A program made the translations under genes and the position numbers. Positions 20,035-29,855 of a DNA stretch of 34,526 bases are shown here, piece after piece. Position 1 is the stretch's first letter, and each line of letters begins with the position of its first letter. The notes beneath the pieces were generated by a model, which saw only the letters and a program-made list of their open reading frames with translations, ran no database searches and was not told the origin of the DNA. Source of the DNA: Byssothecium circinans (Eukaryota; Ascomycota; Dothideomycetes; Pleosporales; Massarinaceae). The stretch covers positions 478,649 to 513,174 of the forward strand of contig ML976989.1 in the NCBI GenBank assembly GCA_010015675.1. The letters run 5' to 3'.

Positions 20035-22317
20035 ATGTCGGGCCTCAGTATAGGAGACATCTTGATGCTTTCGCAAACGGCCTGGAAACTGGGGCGCACC
20101 TTCTCGGCAGGTCGCAAGAACGCCCCACCGGAATTCCTCGAGGTTGAGGCGGAAGTCAATGGCCTGGCTAAAGCGCTCAAGCTATTGGCGGAGACCATGT
20201 TCTCTGAAGAGGTCGACCAGCTCAAGGACGCTGAAAAAGACGTTCAAGTCGGCTTCGCTGCTATGTTGAGCTCCTGTCGTCAAACTGTCCAGGACCTTGA
20301 CTCGCTCACCGACCAATATCAAGACATCAAGAAATCCAAGACGAACGGCGGCTTTACTGTCGAGCGATCATGGAGTGAACTTGTGGTAGCACAATATCAG
20401 ACCATGATGTGGACGACAGACGGCGGCGACATCAAGGCTTTGCGCCGTATGCTCAGGACGCATACTAGTACACTATCTCAAGCAAAGCAGGCGCTGCAGA
20501 GGTAAGATACTCCATATCCCTGTTCTAGGGTTCTACTAATGCGCCGCAGTCATGACCTATCACGTCTCGAGAGCATTGTTGCCCCGGAGTCTGACCAGGT
20601 CGATAGTTTCCATTCCAAGTTGGCCATCCACAGTCAAGAGCTCAATGAAGCAGTCCGTATCGTGCAGAACGATGCCGATCAACCTTTCCAACCAGTATCG
20701 CCCTCTGAATCCAAATCGCCAAAGCGAGAATCATCCCAGCAAGATCGGACTAGCCCTGATAGCTTCGCAGATCGTGAGCCTGTGCCCCAAACGCTAAGCT
20801 ATACGTCTTCGCCTCAAGAGCCTACCCGTTCACCCACTTCGAGCACCATAAGAGCCTCCTCGCTGAGATCACCAGCTCCATCAACTAATCGCCCCGCTCG
20901 GCAAAACGGCCTTGCTGAATCGCGGAGTGCGCGGACCTCGAGCAGTGGCGCACCCAAAGGCCCTGGATCAAGCCGCGGCTCGCATCCGGTATCCATCACA
21001 GATATCGTCGAATCCAGCAAGCCTTCAGCATCTCCATCCGCTAGGTCGAGGAGCCCAGAACAACGTTGTTTGTGGGAAATACCGCAAGCTCCAGACTCTA
21101 TTGTGCTATCATCAAAAGTATCACCAACCATTATGGATTACCCAGTACACCACGAAGCCAAAGACGATGTACAGGAATCCCGAACGTCGGACCTAGACAT
21201 AAACTCCACTATACACGGCGATGTTCATCGGCGCCATAGAAGTTCGACTATCGCGAGCCAACAGGAGAGATTTTGGAAAGACGCAACCCGAAATTCTGCC
21301 CAGCTTTGCAAAGCGTAAGCTATAACCTTCCGTAAAATTCCTCAGCTAACACCCATGGTAGCCGTGGTATAGTCGTTCAGTATGCGCAAAAAGTCTCACC
21401 GGACCCGGACATCGAGGAGGTGGAGATGGTCGATGCATGTGGAAAATGCGACATACACGTCGTGCGCAAGCGCGAGGCAATAGCAGAAGCACGGAACGAC
21501 ATCCGAATCATGACCTCGATCTGGGTCCTAAGCGACGACAAGACACTCCGCATGGAGCTCAAAATGGCCGATGGAGGATGGTACATACCATACTCGAGCT
21601 ATTTCAACCCAGAAAAAGTCAGCATCACCGTACCATGCGAACTCAAGTTCCACGACGTACAGTATGGAACACGGTTGCTCAAGACGGTGAAGACAACCTG
21701 GATCAACTATGTCTTCGAGTCTGCTCAAGGTATTTCAACCCGCTCACAGACTCTTTTTGCCACTTGAACAACACGTGCTAACACTTTGTCCAGCGGCAGC
21801 ACTCTTCCAAAACGAACTCATGGGCCGCACCCTCCTCCGCACCTTCCGCACCTGCCAAACGCTACGCATCCGCGAAGGCCTCTCAGGCACCTTCTCCTAC
21901 GCCGAGCAAATGTGCGGCATGGAGAACCTGCGCATATGGGAAGATAACGAAACGCTCGCCGTCATCGCACTTATACACTTTTCCCCGCAGTTCAAAAAGG
22001 GATACCTCGCTTTCTACCTCAACTCTTCCAACAATCCGATCAAAGCAAAAGACGAGGGCCCGAAGGAGATCAAGATTAAGGGGCTGTGGGTGCCGTTGGA
22101 GAAGGGGGCGGGGAGGAAGGACAGTGTGATTGGGGGCGAGGGGAAGGATAGGAAAGGCAATAAGGGGAAGAAGGCGGAGGGTGTGGATCGGAAGAAAGTT
22201 ATTACGGGGGCGAAGGTTGAGTTTGCGAGTGAGGCGGAAAAAAGGGAGTTTTTGGCGCTGGTGTGGCAGGTTCAGGGGTGTATGAGGGATTTGCCGCCTT
22301 TGTCGGGCGTTAATTGA
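20035..22317 (+). CDS. conserved fungal protein with STAND-type N-terminal helical domain
   Basis: Four exons, 20035-20501, 20550-21314, 21362-21729 and 21794-22317, encode 707 aa. Introns of 48, 47 and 64 nt have CTAAT/CTAAC branches and keep the frame. The N-terminus (MSGLSIGDILMLSQTAWKLG, then EFLEVEAEVNGLAKALKLLAE) resembles the helical fungal N-terminal domain found on STAND/NLR-like proteins (Helo-like). The middle, about residues 190-400, is Ser/Pro-rich and likely disordered. The C-terminal third is folded-looking (SIWVLSDDKTLRMELKMADG; YAEQMCGMENLRIWED; VIALIHFSPQFKKGYLAFYL). It has a Lys/Gly-rich basic insert before the last helix. No NTPase (P-loop) or repeat domain is seen, so it is not itself an NLR. 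Function is unknown. It may be a signalling or scaffold protein; confidence in the gene model is higher than in any role. Confidence 0.82.
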
Positions 22318-23013
22318 TTTCTGGGGAATGAAGGAAGGTGTAATTTGGCGTATTGGATGAGTTATGCTAATACGACTTGAGAGGCGTAGGGAAACATGCC
22401 TCATAGGTGATGACACTTTGCATTATAGATGTGGATGTGGCAAAGCGTTGAGTGCTGGTCGTCGTTTTTACATGTACACAACATATGCTGAGAATCAGAA
22501 GTTCCAAGTTACTATATCTTGACGGTGGTGGTGTAATACGATGTTCGACTAAATTCGGATTAATAGTACCCGCTGTATGAAGAGAAGCATAGCAAGCTTG
22601 GTCTCCAGACAGAAAGCCGAGTTCTTAGGATTGTTGGCTGCGGGGAATTAAAAAGTGAGGAGAGGCGAATAGAGAGCATTTTTCCGGTAATGAGGACTGG
22701 TATATGTATGGGATAGGAGAAAAAGAAGAAAGTCAACTAGAGCTCAAACGCTATAAAACAAAGGAGAGTGCGAGATATGGAAGACCAAAGAAGTAAGAAA
22801 AGTAGCTGTCTGTCAGGAGCGACTCCGAGACCCCCCTAATGATGATGATAATGATCCCCCCAAACACCGAGAAAGTCAAGTTTCCATCAGAAACCACTTC
22901 CACCCCTCCCATCCAGTCCGATTACAAAAGAAATATTCCAAGCTTGGAAAGAAAGATAAAGTGTCTCCATCTCTTCACACTTCTCATCGTCGACGCCTTC
23001 CCTACAACCTCCC
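22318..23013. other. convergent intergenic region
   Basis: About 0.7 kb between convergent 3' ends. It contains purine-rich stretches (22700-22800) and a short GAT-type repeat near 22838-22853. No gene is seen. Confidence 0.55.
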
Positions 23014-23437
23014 TCACGAAAAGCTCACAAACTTCGGATCCCTCGGAATCCCATCAGGCCCAATATTGTTATTCTTAAAGCGGTCCTGCATATATATCCG
23101 CCTCGCCTCATCAAAATCCACACCCCTCCTCTTCATAATAGCCTGCACCTCTTTCTTCCCCGCATCGTCGAGGCCCCGTCGCGAGTCCCCGGCTTCCACA
23201 TTGGCGCTGAGGTCGAAAGCGGTAGAGGAGAGTCCGGCTTCGATGTCGTCGCGGAAAGAGGATGGGAGGCGAGTGTAGATGGGTTCGGGGATGGGGAGGA
23301 GGTGGAGGTAGTGGTGTCGGGTGAAGTATGCGACTGTGATGGCTAGTTAGTGGTAGGCTTTTGATGGGGTGAAACGTTGGCTTACCGGAGGCGAGGACTA
23401 GGACGCTGAAGGTGAGGGAGTAGAGGAGGTAGCCCAT
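23014..23437 (-). CDS. UPF0357/DUF2015 family small membrane protein
   Basis: Exons 23437-23386 and 23333-23014 encode 123 aa. Intron 23334-23385 (52 nt) has a GTAAGC donor, a CTAACTAG branch region and a CACAG acceptor. The N-terminus MGYLLYSLTFSVLVLAS forms one membrane helix or signal anchor that runs on to VAYFTRHHYLHLLP. The C-terminal half carries the family signature: NVEAGDSRRGLDDAGKKEV, then IMKRRGVDFDEARRIYMQDRF and the ending NIGPDGIPRDPKFVSFS. This matches the conserved fungal UPF0357 proteins, whose function is unknown. Length is typical. It is divergent from the eL28 gene with 479 bp between start codons. Confidence 0.92.
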
Positions 23438-23916
23438 GGTTGTACACTTGTGAGGGGTAGTAGTGTTGCGTGGGAGGGGGGAGAAGGCGTGACGGGTGTG
23501 TGGTGTGTGCGGTGCCGCTCGGGGATGCCTTGTCGTGATCGAGAAAGACTGAAAAAGACTCAAGGAAACGGGTGTGAAATAGTGTAACGTTTATAATCGC
23601 TACAGTCGCATTTGGTGTTGGAGTGGTCTCACACCGCTTTCAGACGTGTATAGGTTGGCATAGGTGTTCAGCAGAGCGGAGCGTACGGGAGTGGTAAGCA
23701 CCGCCACATTCGTGTCTCGATGCGGCATTCCCCGGCTTGGAGGTCGCGCGTCACTTCTGGCTGGTCCGTGCCATCGGCGTGACTATTCTTCCATCCCCGA
23801 TAGCCAGCTAAGCTACGATTGGCTACACAGGCGAACCCGTCGAAATTCAAACACCAAGCCTAGAGATCGCGTACTTTGACACCAGTTTGTTCGATATACA
23901 CAACTATACCGCAGAA
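23438..23916. promoter_or_regulatory. divergent promoter region, UPF0357 and eL28
   Basis: 479 bp separate the two start codons. No TATA box or gene is seen. It must drive the ribosomal-protein gene, but no recognisable RP-specific element could be picked out by eye. Confidence 0.5.
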
Positions 23917-24710
23917 ATGGCCACCCTGTCTTCGGATCTGATTTGGGAGATTACCCGTGAGTGCGACCCGCGTTTTGGAATCGAGAAGAGGGGGACATAG
24001 GGCATTGAATAGAGGCGGGAATTGAAGATCGGGATTGGAATCGTGGATTGTGTGGACTTGGGCTAATGAGGTGGTTATAGGCGGCAACAGCTCTACCCTC
24101 GTCAAGAGGGCGCAGGCTGGTGGTGTGTCGTTCTCGCGTGACAAGCTCAACTTGAGGAACAAGTACTCTCGCAAGGTATGTTCAAGTGCAGTTGGAGATA
24201 TAAGCAAGTGGCTAATGATGCGCAGTATGAGGGTCTAGTCGCCGACAAGGTACGCCGAACGAACGAACGATGGCGGGAAGAAATGATATCAAAAGGATAG
24301 AGCTGATGCAATTGGAACAGGCCATCGGTGTCCAGCCCGGCGAGGATGGCGGCGTCGTCGTTCTCACCAAGAAGGCCGACAAGGCCAACAAGCCCGCCTC
24401 CCACATCCAGGTCTCCAACATCCCGGCCAAGCGCTCGACTCGCAAGTACGTTGCCACTATATTTTCCACCTCCCGCAATACTCGCCCCGATCTCCCACAC
24501 ACTACCACCATAGGAAGGGGAAGGTGAAGCTGATTGATTGACAGGACCTACGCCGGTATCATCAACTCGACCGCCGGCCGAAACTACCGCTCCGATCTCC
24601 GCAAAGACGCCGTCGCCCGCGCAGCCGCCATCCGCAAGTCGCAGAAGCCCGTCAAGGCTTCCCCGCCTGCCAAGGTCAGAGGCAGGAAGGCGCAGAAGAC
24701 TGAGGCTTAA
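23917..24710 (+). CDS. RPL28: 60S ribosomal protein L28 (eL28)
   Basis: Five exons, 23917-23956, 24081-24175, 24226-24249, 24321-24445 and 24545-24710, encode 149 aa. The protein starts MATLSSDLIWEITRGNSSTL and continues FSRDKLNLRNKYSRKYEGLV and ADKAIGVQP. The C-terminal half has KRSTRKTYAGIINSTAGRNY and RSDLRKDAVARAAAIRKSQK, with a basic Lys/Arg tail. This is the eukaryote-specific eL28 of the large subunit, kept in filamentous fungi and fission yeast but absent from Saccharomyces cerevisiae. All introns are GT-AG (124, 50, 71 and 99 nt). Exon 3 is only 24 nt (8 codons, YEGLVADK). The many introns near the 5' end are usual for fungal ribosomal protein genes. Confidence 0.97.
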
Positions 24711-25535
24711 GTGGGGATGCAAGGTTGAGGTGCGGTGATGGGAGTTCAGTTCATGGGTTCACACTTTTGGGTCATGACGGCAGCTGTTCTGAGCTTCAAG
24801 TCTCCTTTCTCCATGATTAAATGAGGGGCTGGATTAGGACAGGCAACAAAACAATACCAAAAAATATCTCCCAAGTTGCAGTGCGAAATCTGTCCTTTGA
24901 CCCTACCCGCTCATGTTTCTAAATTTTCGTTATCCGCCGTCGTTCGGCGGAGCTAGGTCGGTGTTGTATACAACATCTGGCAGTGTTATGGTCTCCTTGA
25001 CCTTGCTCGCTGATCGTATATCCGTTATTGCCCACTCTGCATTTTGCAGAGTGTTAACGTTATCTTACCGCGGACTGTCACACTCGTTCAGGGGTCATTA
25101 GCGCTGGTACTACATCGGCTTAAGTTGGATTGGTGAGCGTCAGAGCTGCAAATGGCACAGCAGACAGCTGGACTACCATTCTAGCGGCAAAGTGTGGTTC
25201 ATAGTACTCGCTACCTCGCTCCGCTCAGCAGTGCTACTAGGCTCAACACAACCACCACGCTTAACACAGCTTTTATTAAGAGCTATTAGTTTTTAGTGCA
25301 GGCAGTATAGAAAACGCATAGGATTTAATAATTATAATAAATTAATATTAAGCACTACTAAGCGCGCTACCCTGTTTGTCCCGTCAGTGTTGACAAGGCG
25401 CAGTACGAATACGCCAAAGTGACGTGGCGATGTCTGTGTGGCTAGAGGCAGCTATTATCGATCAGCGAACTTCCTCCAACTTTTCGTCTGGAGCCTAGCT
25501 ATTTCTCATTTCATGTCCTAGTTTACAAAACGATA
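24711..25535. other. intergenic with an AT-rich, possibly transposon-derived patch
   Basis: The first part is the eL28 3' flank. From about 25200 to 25360 the sequence turns odd: a CTCGCTCCGCTCAGCAGTGCTACTAGG-type stretch of mixed character is followed by about 100 bp (25261-25360) of TA-rich sequence such as TTTAATAATTATAATAAATT. This looks like a degraded mobile-element remnant, possibly RIP-mutated. No ORF survives. The family is not identified. Confidence 0.4.
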
Positions 25536-27068
25536 ATGGCGGGTCCCGCTTTTGGTTTCTCTTTTGGCGACTTCATTGTCGGCATTACCCTTGTTAAAGA
25601 TCTCATCAAGTCATTAGACGACACAGCTGGAGCACGACCTGCGTACCAGGGCCTGATCTCTGACCTCCTTGGTCTGGAGGAGGCCCTGACAAATGTTCGC
25701 AATCTGGACGTCGTACCTGCTCTGGCAGCTCAGAAAATCGCTTTGGAGCATATCGCATCATTGTGTCAAGAGAGCATCGATAAGTTCTTGTCTAAAAACG
25801 CGAAGTTCAAGGCCACGCTTGGTGTCCAAGCTCCCCCAGCTGCTTCGAGATGGCGCACTCCTTTGCACAAGATCCAATGGGCGCTCTTCAGAGAGGATGC
25901 AGTGAATGCACTGAGAGCAGAGATCACTGGCCATACTACGACCATCAACTTGATTCTCAACACCATACAGACGGCATCTATGAGTTCACGGGCAGATTTG
26001 GCAAAGTCTTTTGGTCTGGAAGTGACCAGTCTTCAGAATGAGGGAAATGAAACACAGGCTTTCGTCAAGAAGAACCACGATTTGCTTAATACGCAGGGAG
26101 GTCTTATTGTCGCCATTTCACAGACTGTCACGGCTATTGCGGCTCAACAACAGACATGCGACCTCCAATCTATCATGCGCACAGTGTTGGAAACCAATAT
26201 GAAAATCTATGGAATGGTTCTTGAGATGCAGAAGCACCTACAGATCAGGCTTCCACCACAGGTGGAACGTCAGCAACCCGTCCATTTCGAAGATGCACTT
26301 GGACGGATCTCCCCGTTTCATGTTGAGTTCATCTGTTCATTCGAAGCCTTCCAGGCTGTCCTCGAAGTTCGCTTCCGCGATGTTCACGGATTTAAGAAGG
26401 TGAAGAATATGGAGTACGCCATGCAAGATTCCAAATCGAAGAGGGCGATGGATTTCAGAAGGAAGCCATGGACATCGTTATTCCTTCCAGGAAGGAAAGT
26501 GAACATGAGTATGGTATTCCGTAACGTACCGCGACAATCAATGTCATGTTGTCCTGGCTGCGGGACGGAGAATGCGGTTGGAGAAGGCGAGTTGAAGTCA
26601 GAAGTGCAATGGTACCATAGCCCCTTTATTTCGCGATGCCTTCATATCAAACTAATGCGTAAACGCAGCTCCGAGTGTCGACTGTTGTACCAGCGGATTG
26701 ATGAAACAGACTCAACTACACCTGTCAGGCCTGCAAGGCGAGGCCGGTGGGCAACGCCGAGCGACGAAGAGGAGGATCAAAGCGATGATGACATACATCA
26801 ATTTCGCAGAGTTCATGTTATCCAAATGCGGAAGCAGGTGACCGGAATAAAGATACCGGGAGTTGAGTCCCGCAACACAATACCCCTCTTGGAGGGTTTC
26901 GAGGTTCCTCATCACAAGTACCCGCTTTCTTGCACCGTGAACGACGCAGGCATCATCATCTGCTTTAACTGCTTCAAAGATATGGATTGTTGCCGTTGTA
27001 ACGATTATAACCTGGATCATTCTTTGATTCTCAACTTCACGCCGAGCCAGACGAGATGCCTGATCTGA
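25536..27068 (+). CDS. ubiquitin-like-domain (ULD_2-like) fungal protein with helical N-terminus and zinc-ribbon-like motif
   Basis: The frame is open over the whole span (510 codons), but a 57-nt GT-AG intron at 26612-26668 (GTACCA...ACTAATGCGTAAACGCAG) is likely, giving 491 aa. Splicing turns VQW-YHSPF... into VQCSECRLLYQRI. The new CxxC (residues 359/362) then pairs with CPGC (339/342) in a zinc-ribbon-like arrangement. The N-terminus (FGFSFGDFIVGITLVKDLIKSL, then helical stretches to about 210) resembles the N-terminal domain of fungal STAND-associated proteins. The centre, HFEDALGRISPFHVEFICSF, then KVKNMEYAMQD and LFLPGRKVNMSMVF (about 250-335), fits the fungal ULD_2 ubiquitin-like fold. 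A C-terminal acidic linker (DEEEDQSDDD) and a Cys-rich end (CFNCFKDMDCCRC) follow. Role is unknown. These proteins often sit in variable fungal genome regions. Confidence 0.75.
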   Translation: MAGPAFGFSFGDFIVGITLVKDLIKSLDDTAGARPAYQGLISDLLGLEEALTNVRNLDVVPALAAQKIALEHIASLCQESIDKFLSKNAKFKATLGVQAPPAASRWRTPLHKIQWALFREDAVNALRAEITGHTTTINLILNTIQTASMSSRADLAKSFGLEVTSLQNEGNETQAFVKKNHDLLNTQGGLIVAISQTVTAIAAQQQTCDLQSIMRTVLETNMKIYGMVLEMQKHLQIRLPPQVERQQPVHFEDALGRISPFHVEFICSFEAFQAVLEVRFRDVHGFKKVKNMEYAMQDSKSKRAMDFRRKPWTSLFLPGRKVNMSMVFRNVPRQSMSCCPGCGTENAVGEGELKSEVQWYHSPFISRCLHIKLMRKRSSECRLLYQRIDETDSTTPVRPARRGRWATPSDEEEDQSDDDIHQFRRVHVIQMRKQVTGIKIPGVESRNTIPLLEGFEVPHHKYPLSCTVNDAGIIICFNCFKDMDCCRCNDYNLDHSLILNFTPSQTRCLI

Positions 27069-28151
27069 TATCGCTATCCTTCATAGCTCCCTCGACCTCT
27101 CCTACCAATTAACCGCCCCGATACATGGACCCTAAGCAAGCACGCGTATCGAGTCTCGCATTACGGCACTCAGCATCCTCCGTAGTCCCTATCTCAGCGT
27201 ACCTACTCTAATCCAACAGCAACAGCAACATCTTTGATTGAAGCGAACCTGTCCTGCACGATAAATTGGAGGTGGACGAACGGTCGCTAAGGTCCAAAGA
27301 AGAAATGGACTTGCGAGAGGGTCGTCCTACCACCAGGAAAGTGCCAACATTGGCTCGTATGTGGGCACAGCGTGCACTATCTGTGAGATGGGAACTTTCA
27401 GAAAACGCCAATTCAACGTCAAAGTTTGGGATATGGGGCATGGGGTCGAAAGGCGTAAGCGAGGACTGGTCTGATGACTTTGATTTTCTTGTTTGATCCT
27501 AGTCACGAGTACGCGTGGTCAGAAGGCACTATATCTGATTTACTACAGTACAAGGTTTCCTTTCCAACTGAGAACCATCACTATCTAAGAATAACTCAAC
27601 AACTGCGTAATTAAATTCCTTCAACCTTTATATTGCGACAACAATATTCTTAGTTAGTGGAGAACCTTTCTAGCAAAAACTGTACCAAGCATTACAGTAG
27701 ATGTGTAAGCAAGTAACACTCTACCTAACTCGCACTAATAGAGCGTTTTAAACCAATTACTAACTCTAGGTACTGGTAAGGATAGTCTCTCTACGTAATA
27801 ATTAGCTACTATAGTAGTGCGTGGCGCGAGTACTCTAGGTTTCAATGAAGTTCAACGTCGACCAAATGGTAATCCAGGGGCGATGTGTACTAGCACAACC
27901 GTAAATGAGAATGACTAACTTATCACTGTAGCCTTAAGGCATCACTGCAAGTTAAGAAGTACGGAGACAGACAGTATATATGTATAGATTGCCACTTATA
28001 TACCCCCACCCTTCTGGAACTCCCGTGCAACATGATCCGATCATCTCACTCACAACCTCCACAAATATTCTCGGTCACTTTCCCGTCACTCACTCGCCCC
28101 AGACTGCAGTTTCTCGTCCTCCAAGGCTATGGCCTTGCCCTTCTTCCCCCC
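27069..28151. other. intergenic with AT-rich degraded patch
   Basis: About 1.1 kb without a supported gene. From about 27540 to 27830 the sequence is AT-rich with many TAA/TTA/TAG words and short palindromes (for example CTACTATAGTAG). This is compatible with an old RIP-mutated repeat. No ends or ORF can be defined. Confidence 0.4.
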
Positions 28152-28481
28152 TCACTTCTTCTGCCGATTGCGAAACGATAGCTGCGCCTCCACAATGAGA
28201 CGGGTGCTCGAGATACTCTTGGCAAATATGTCACATATAGCAGACATGGATTTCTCCTTGTTGGCGGGAACTTCTGACATTGTTGCCGGCAGTTCGCCTG
28301 CTTGTGATGGCGTAGGAGAGGAAGTCTTCGTGATTTGGTCATTAGGGACGTCCGGCTCGATGCTTGCGGCGATGGCGGTATCTGCCGCGGAAACTTGATG
28401 ATTTTCCGAGGGGTTCGGTGTGGCCGGAGGCTCGGGGGTGTTGTAGGGGACGGCATCGTGCTTTTTGGTTGGATCCGGCAT
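28152..28481 (-). CDS. small hypothetical protein, 109 aa
   Basis: Single exon from ATG 28481. The protein starts MPDPTKKHDAVPYNTPEPP. Its first 70 residues are rich in Pro, Thr, Ser and Ala and likely disordered. The last 40 (KSMSAICDIFAKSISSTRLI, then VEAQLSFRNRQKK) could form one amphipathic helix with a basic end. A TATA box (TATAAAA, reverse of 28589-28595) lies 108 bp upstream of this ATG and supports it over the longer open frame. No family recognised. It is the first of three consecutive small intronless minus-strand genes with the same promoter layout. Confidence 0.5.
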   Translation of the reverse strand: MPDPTKKHDAVPYNTPEPPATPNPSENHQVSAADTAIAASIEPDVPNDQITKTSSPTPSQAGELPATMSEVPANKEKSMSAICDIFAKSISSTRLIVEAQLSFRNRQKK

Positions 28482-28588
28482 GTTTTCACTGCTTGTTCTC
28501 GGGTTTGTTGTGCTGTTCGAAGTCGCAGTGGTATTTGCAGAGAGTGGAATGTGTTTGTATTGATATCGATAAGGGAAGGAGATAGGCC

Positions 28589-28595
28589 TTTTATA
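28589..28595 (-). promoter_or_regulatory. TATA box for the 109-aa gene
   Basis: TATAAAA on the minus strand, 108 bp upstream of the ATG at 28481. Confidence 0.5.
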
Positions 28596-28843
28596 GATGG
28601 GTGCGGAGTCATTGATGTTGGAGTCATGATGGTGACTGTTCAGTGTCGGTGCTGTTGGTACGACGCAGCTGAGGACCTCGTGGTACCCAACTCGAATACC
28701 CGTGCCGCGGCTGAAGTTGACGTCGAACATAAAACAAAAGCGTGGGAGATGTAGGTATCTTATGAATTTTATATGATATATTGTGGTACAGGAAGGTTTT
28801 GGTCTATCAAACCAAAAACGTCGAACTCGCATTCTCGCCTCAG

Positions 28844-29533
28844 CTAATCTCCACTTCTACCTTCAGCTTCACCGTCACCCAAACCTCCCAAACCTTTCTT
28901 CTCAGCCTCATCCGCCGCCCCTTCTTGCGCCAAAGATGCCTCTCTTCCTGCGACCATCAATCTCCTCTTCCATAAATCGTGATCATCAACCGCACCCGCT
29001 TCATCCTCAGCGCTTGTTTCCAAAACCCCCTGACCCCCTCCTTTACGCTCTTCCATACCCTGTCCTCCATTCTCAGCCTCAGTCTCACTATCCTCTTCCA
29101 CAATAGGGCTCAGCTGCATCTCCCATGGCTGTTCTCCACCCTCATATTCTTCGTCCATGCCACCATATTTTTCATCTGTTTGTGATTCTTCACCCGACAA
29201 ACTCGGCAACGGATCCAACAAAAGAGCGTACGAGCAGTCGCCATCATCTTCAAATGGAGTGGTGCCGCACCTTCTCGGCCCCTGCATGCTATACACATAC
29301 TCCCAGTCTTCGAAATCGAAGTACGGAGGTTTGGGACCACGTTTCGTGGTTGTTTTGGTCTTACTTGGTTGTTCTGTACTGCTCTCGCATCCTTCATCAC
29401 TGTTGGAGTTTTCAACCGACGGATTCAAAGACTCATGTGTATCGACTCCCCACTCTTCCAAGTGCTGCTCGCTGTATACGGTTTCGCCTTCCTCGTTAAT
29501 GTATAGATCTTCCGCAAGAGGTTTCGTGGTCAT
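28844..29533 (-). CDS. acidic hypothetical protein, 229 aa
   Basis: Single exon. The frame is open from 29662, but Met 29533 (MTTKPLAEDLYINEEGETVY) is the better start because a TATA box lies 77 bp upstream of it. The protein is strongly acidic (many Glu and Asp, for example IVEEDSETEAE) and rich in Gly and Ser. It has one more ordered segment with aromatic residues, PPYFDFEDWEYVYSMQGP. The end has Ala/Glu-rich helix-like stretches. No signal peptide, membrane segment or known domain is seen. The C-terminal part is largely low complexity. Role unknown. It lies between two other small minus-strand genes of similar promoter architecture. Confidence 0.55.
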   Translation of the reverse strand: MTTKPLAEDLYINEEGETVYSEQHLEEWGVDTHESLNPSVENSNSDEGCESSTEQPSKTKTTTKRGPKPPYFDFEDWEYVYSMQGPRRCGTTPFEDDGDCSYALLLDPLPSLSGEESQTDEKYGGMDEEYEGGEQPWEMQLSPIVEEDSETEAENGGQGMEERKGGGQGVLETSAEDEAGAVDDHDLWKRRLMVAGREASLAQEGAADEAEKKGLGGLGDGEAEGRSGD

Positions 29534-29855
29534 GTTGCCTGGAGGATACTGGAATAGTGTAAGATAGGATGTGAAGTAAGGAATAGTGGTATTGGACGCC
29601 TCCGCGGGATTTATACGATGCGAGAGGAGTGACTCGTCGTTTCCCCCTCTGCATTGTGTCATCAGTTTATGAGTGTTTGTTTATGTTAGTACTCAGACAT
29701 ATTTTTATCGTCACGTTATGAAGTTCTGATTCAGTGAAATATTATTATCAGGCTCATAAAATTAAACACAGGCTAACAGTTCCAAAACGCTACATATAAA
29801 CGAGTGTATACAGTTGGTATCGGCGCACCAGTTCCATCTCAGCCATTGCGGTGAC
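29534..29855. other. spacer between two small minus-strand genes
   Basis: 322 bp. It holds the promoter of the 229-aa gene and an AT-rich stretch (29690-29830), probably the 3' flank of the 171-aa gene. No further gene is seen. Confidence 0.5.
29610..29615 (-). promoter_or_regulatory. TATA box for the 229-aa gene
   Basis: TATAAA on the minus strand, 77 bp upstream of the ATG at 29533. Confidence 0.5.

Noticed and set aside
28482..28832. N-terminal extension of the 109-aa gene to 226 aa
   Set aside because: It would read through the TATA box and looks non-coding. The start at 28481 fits the promoter.
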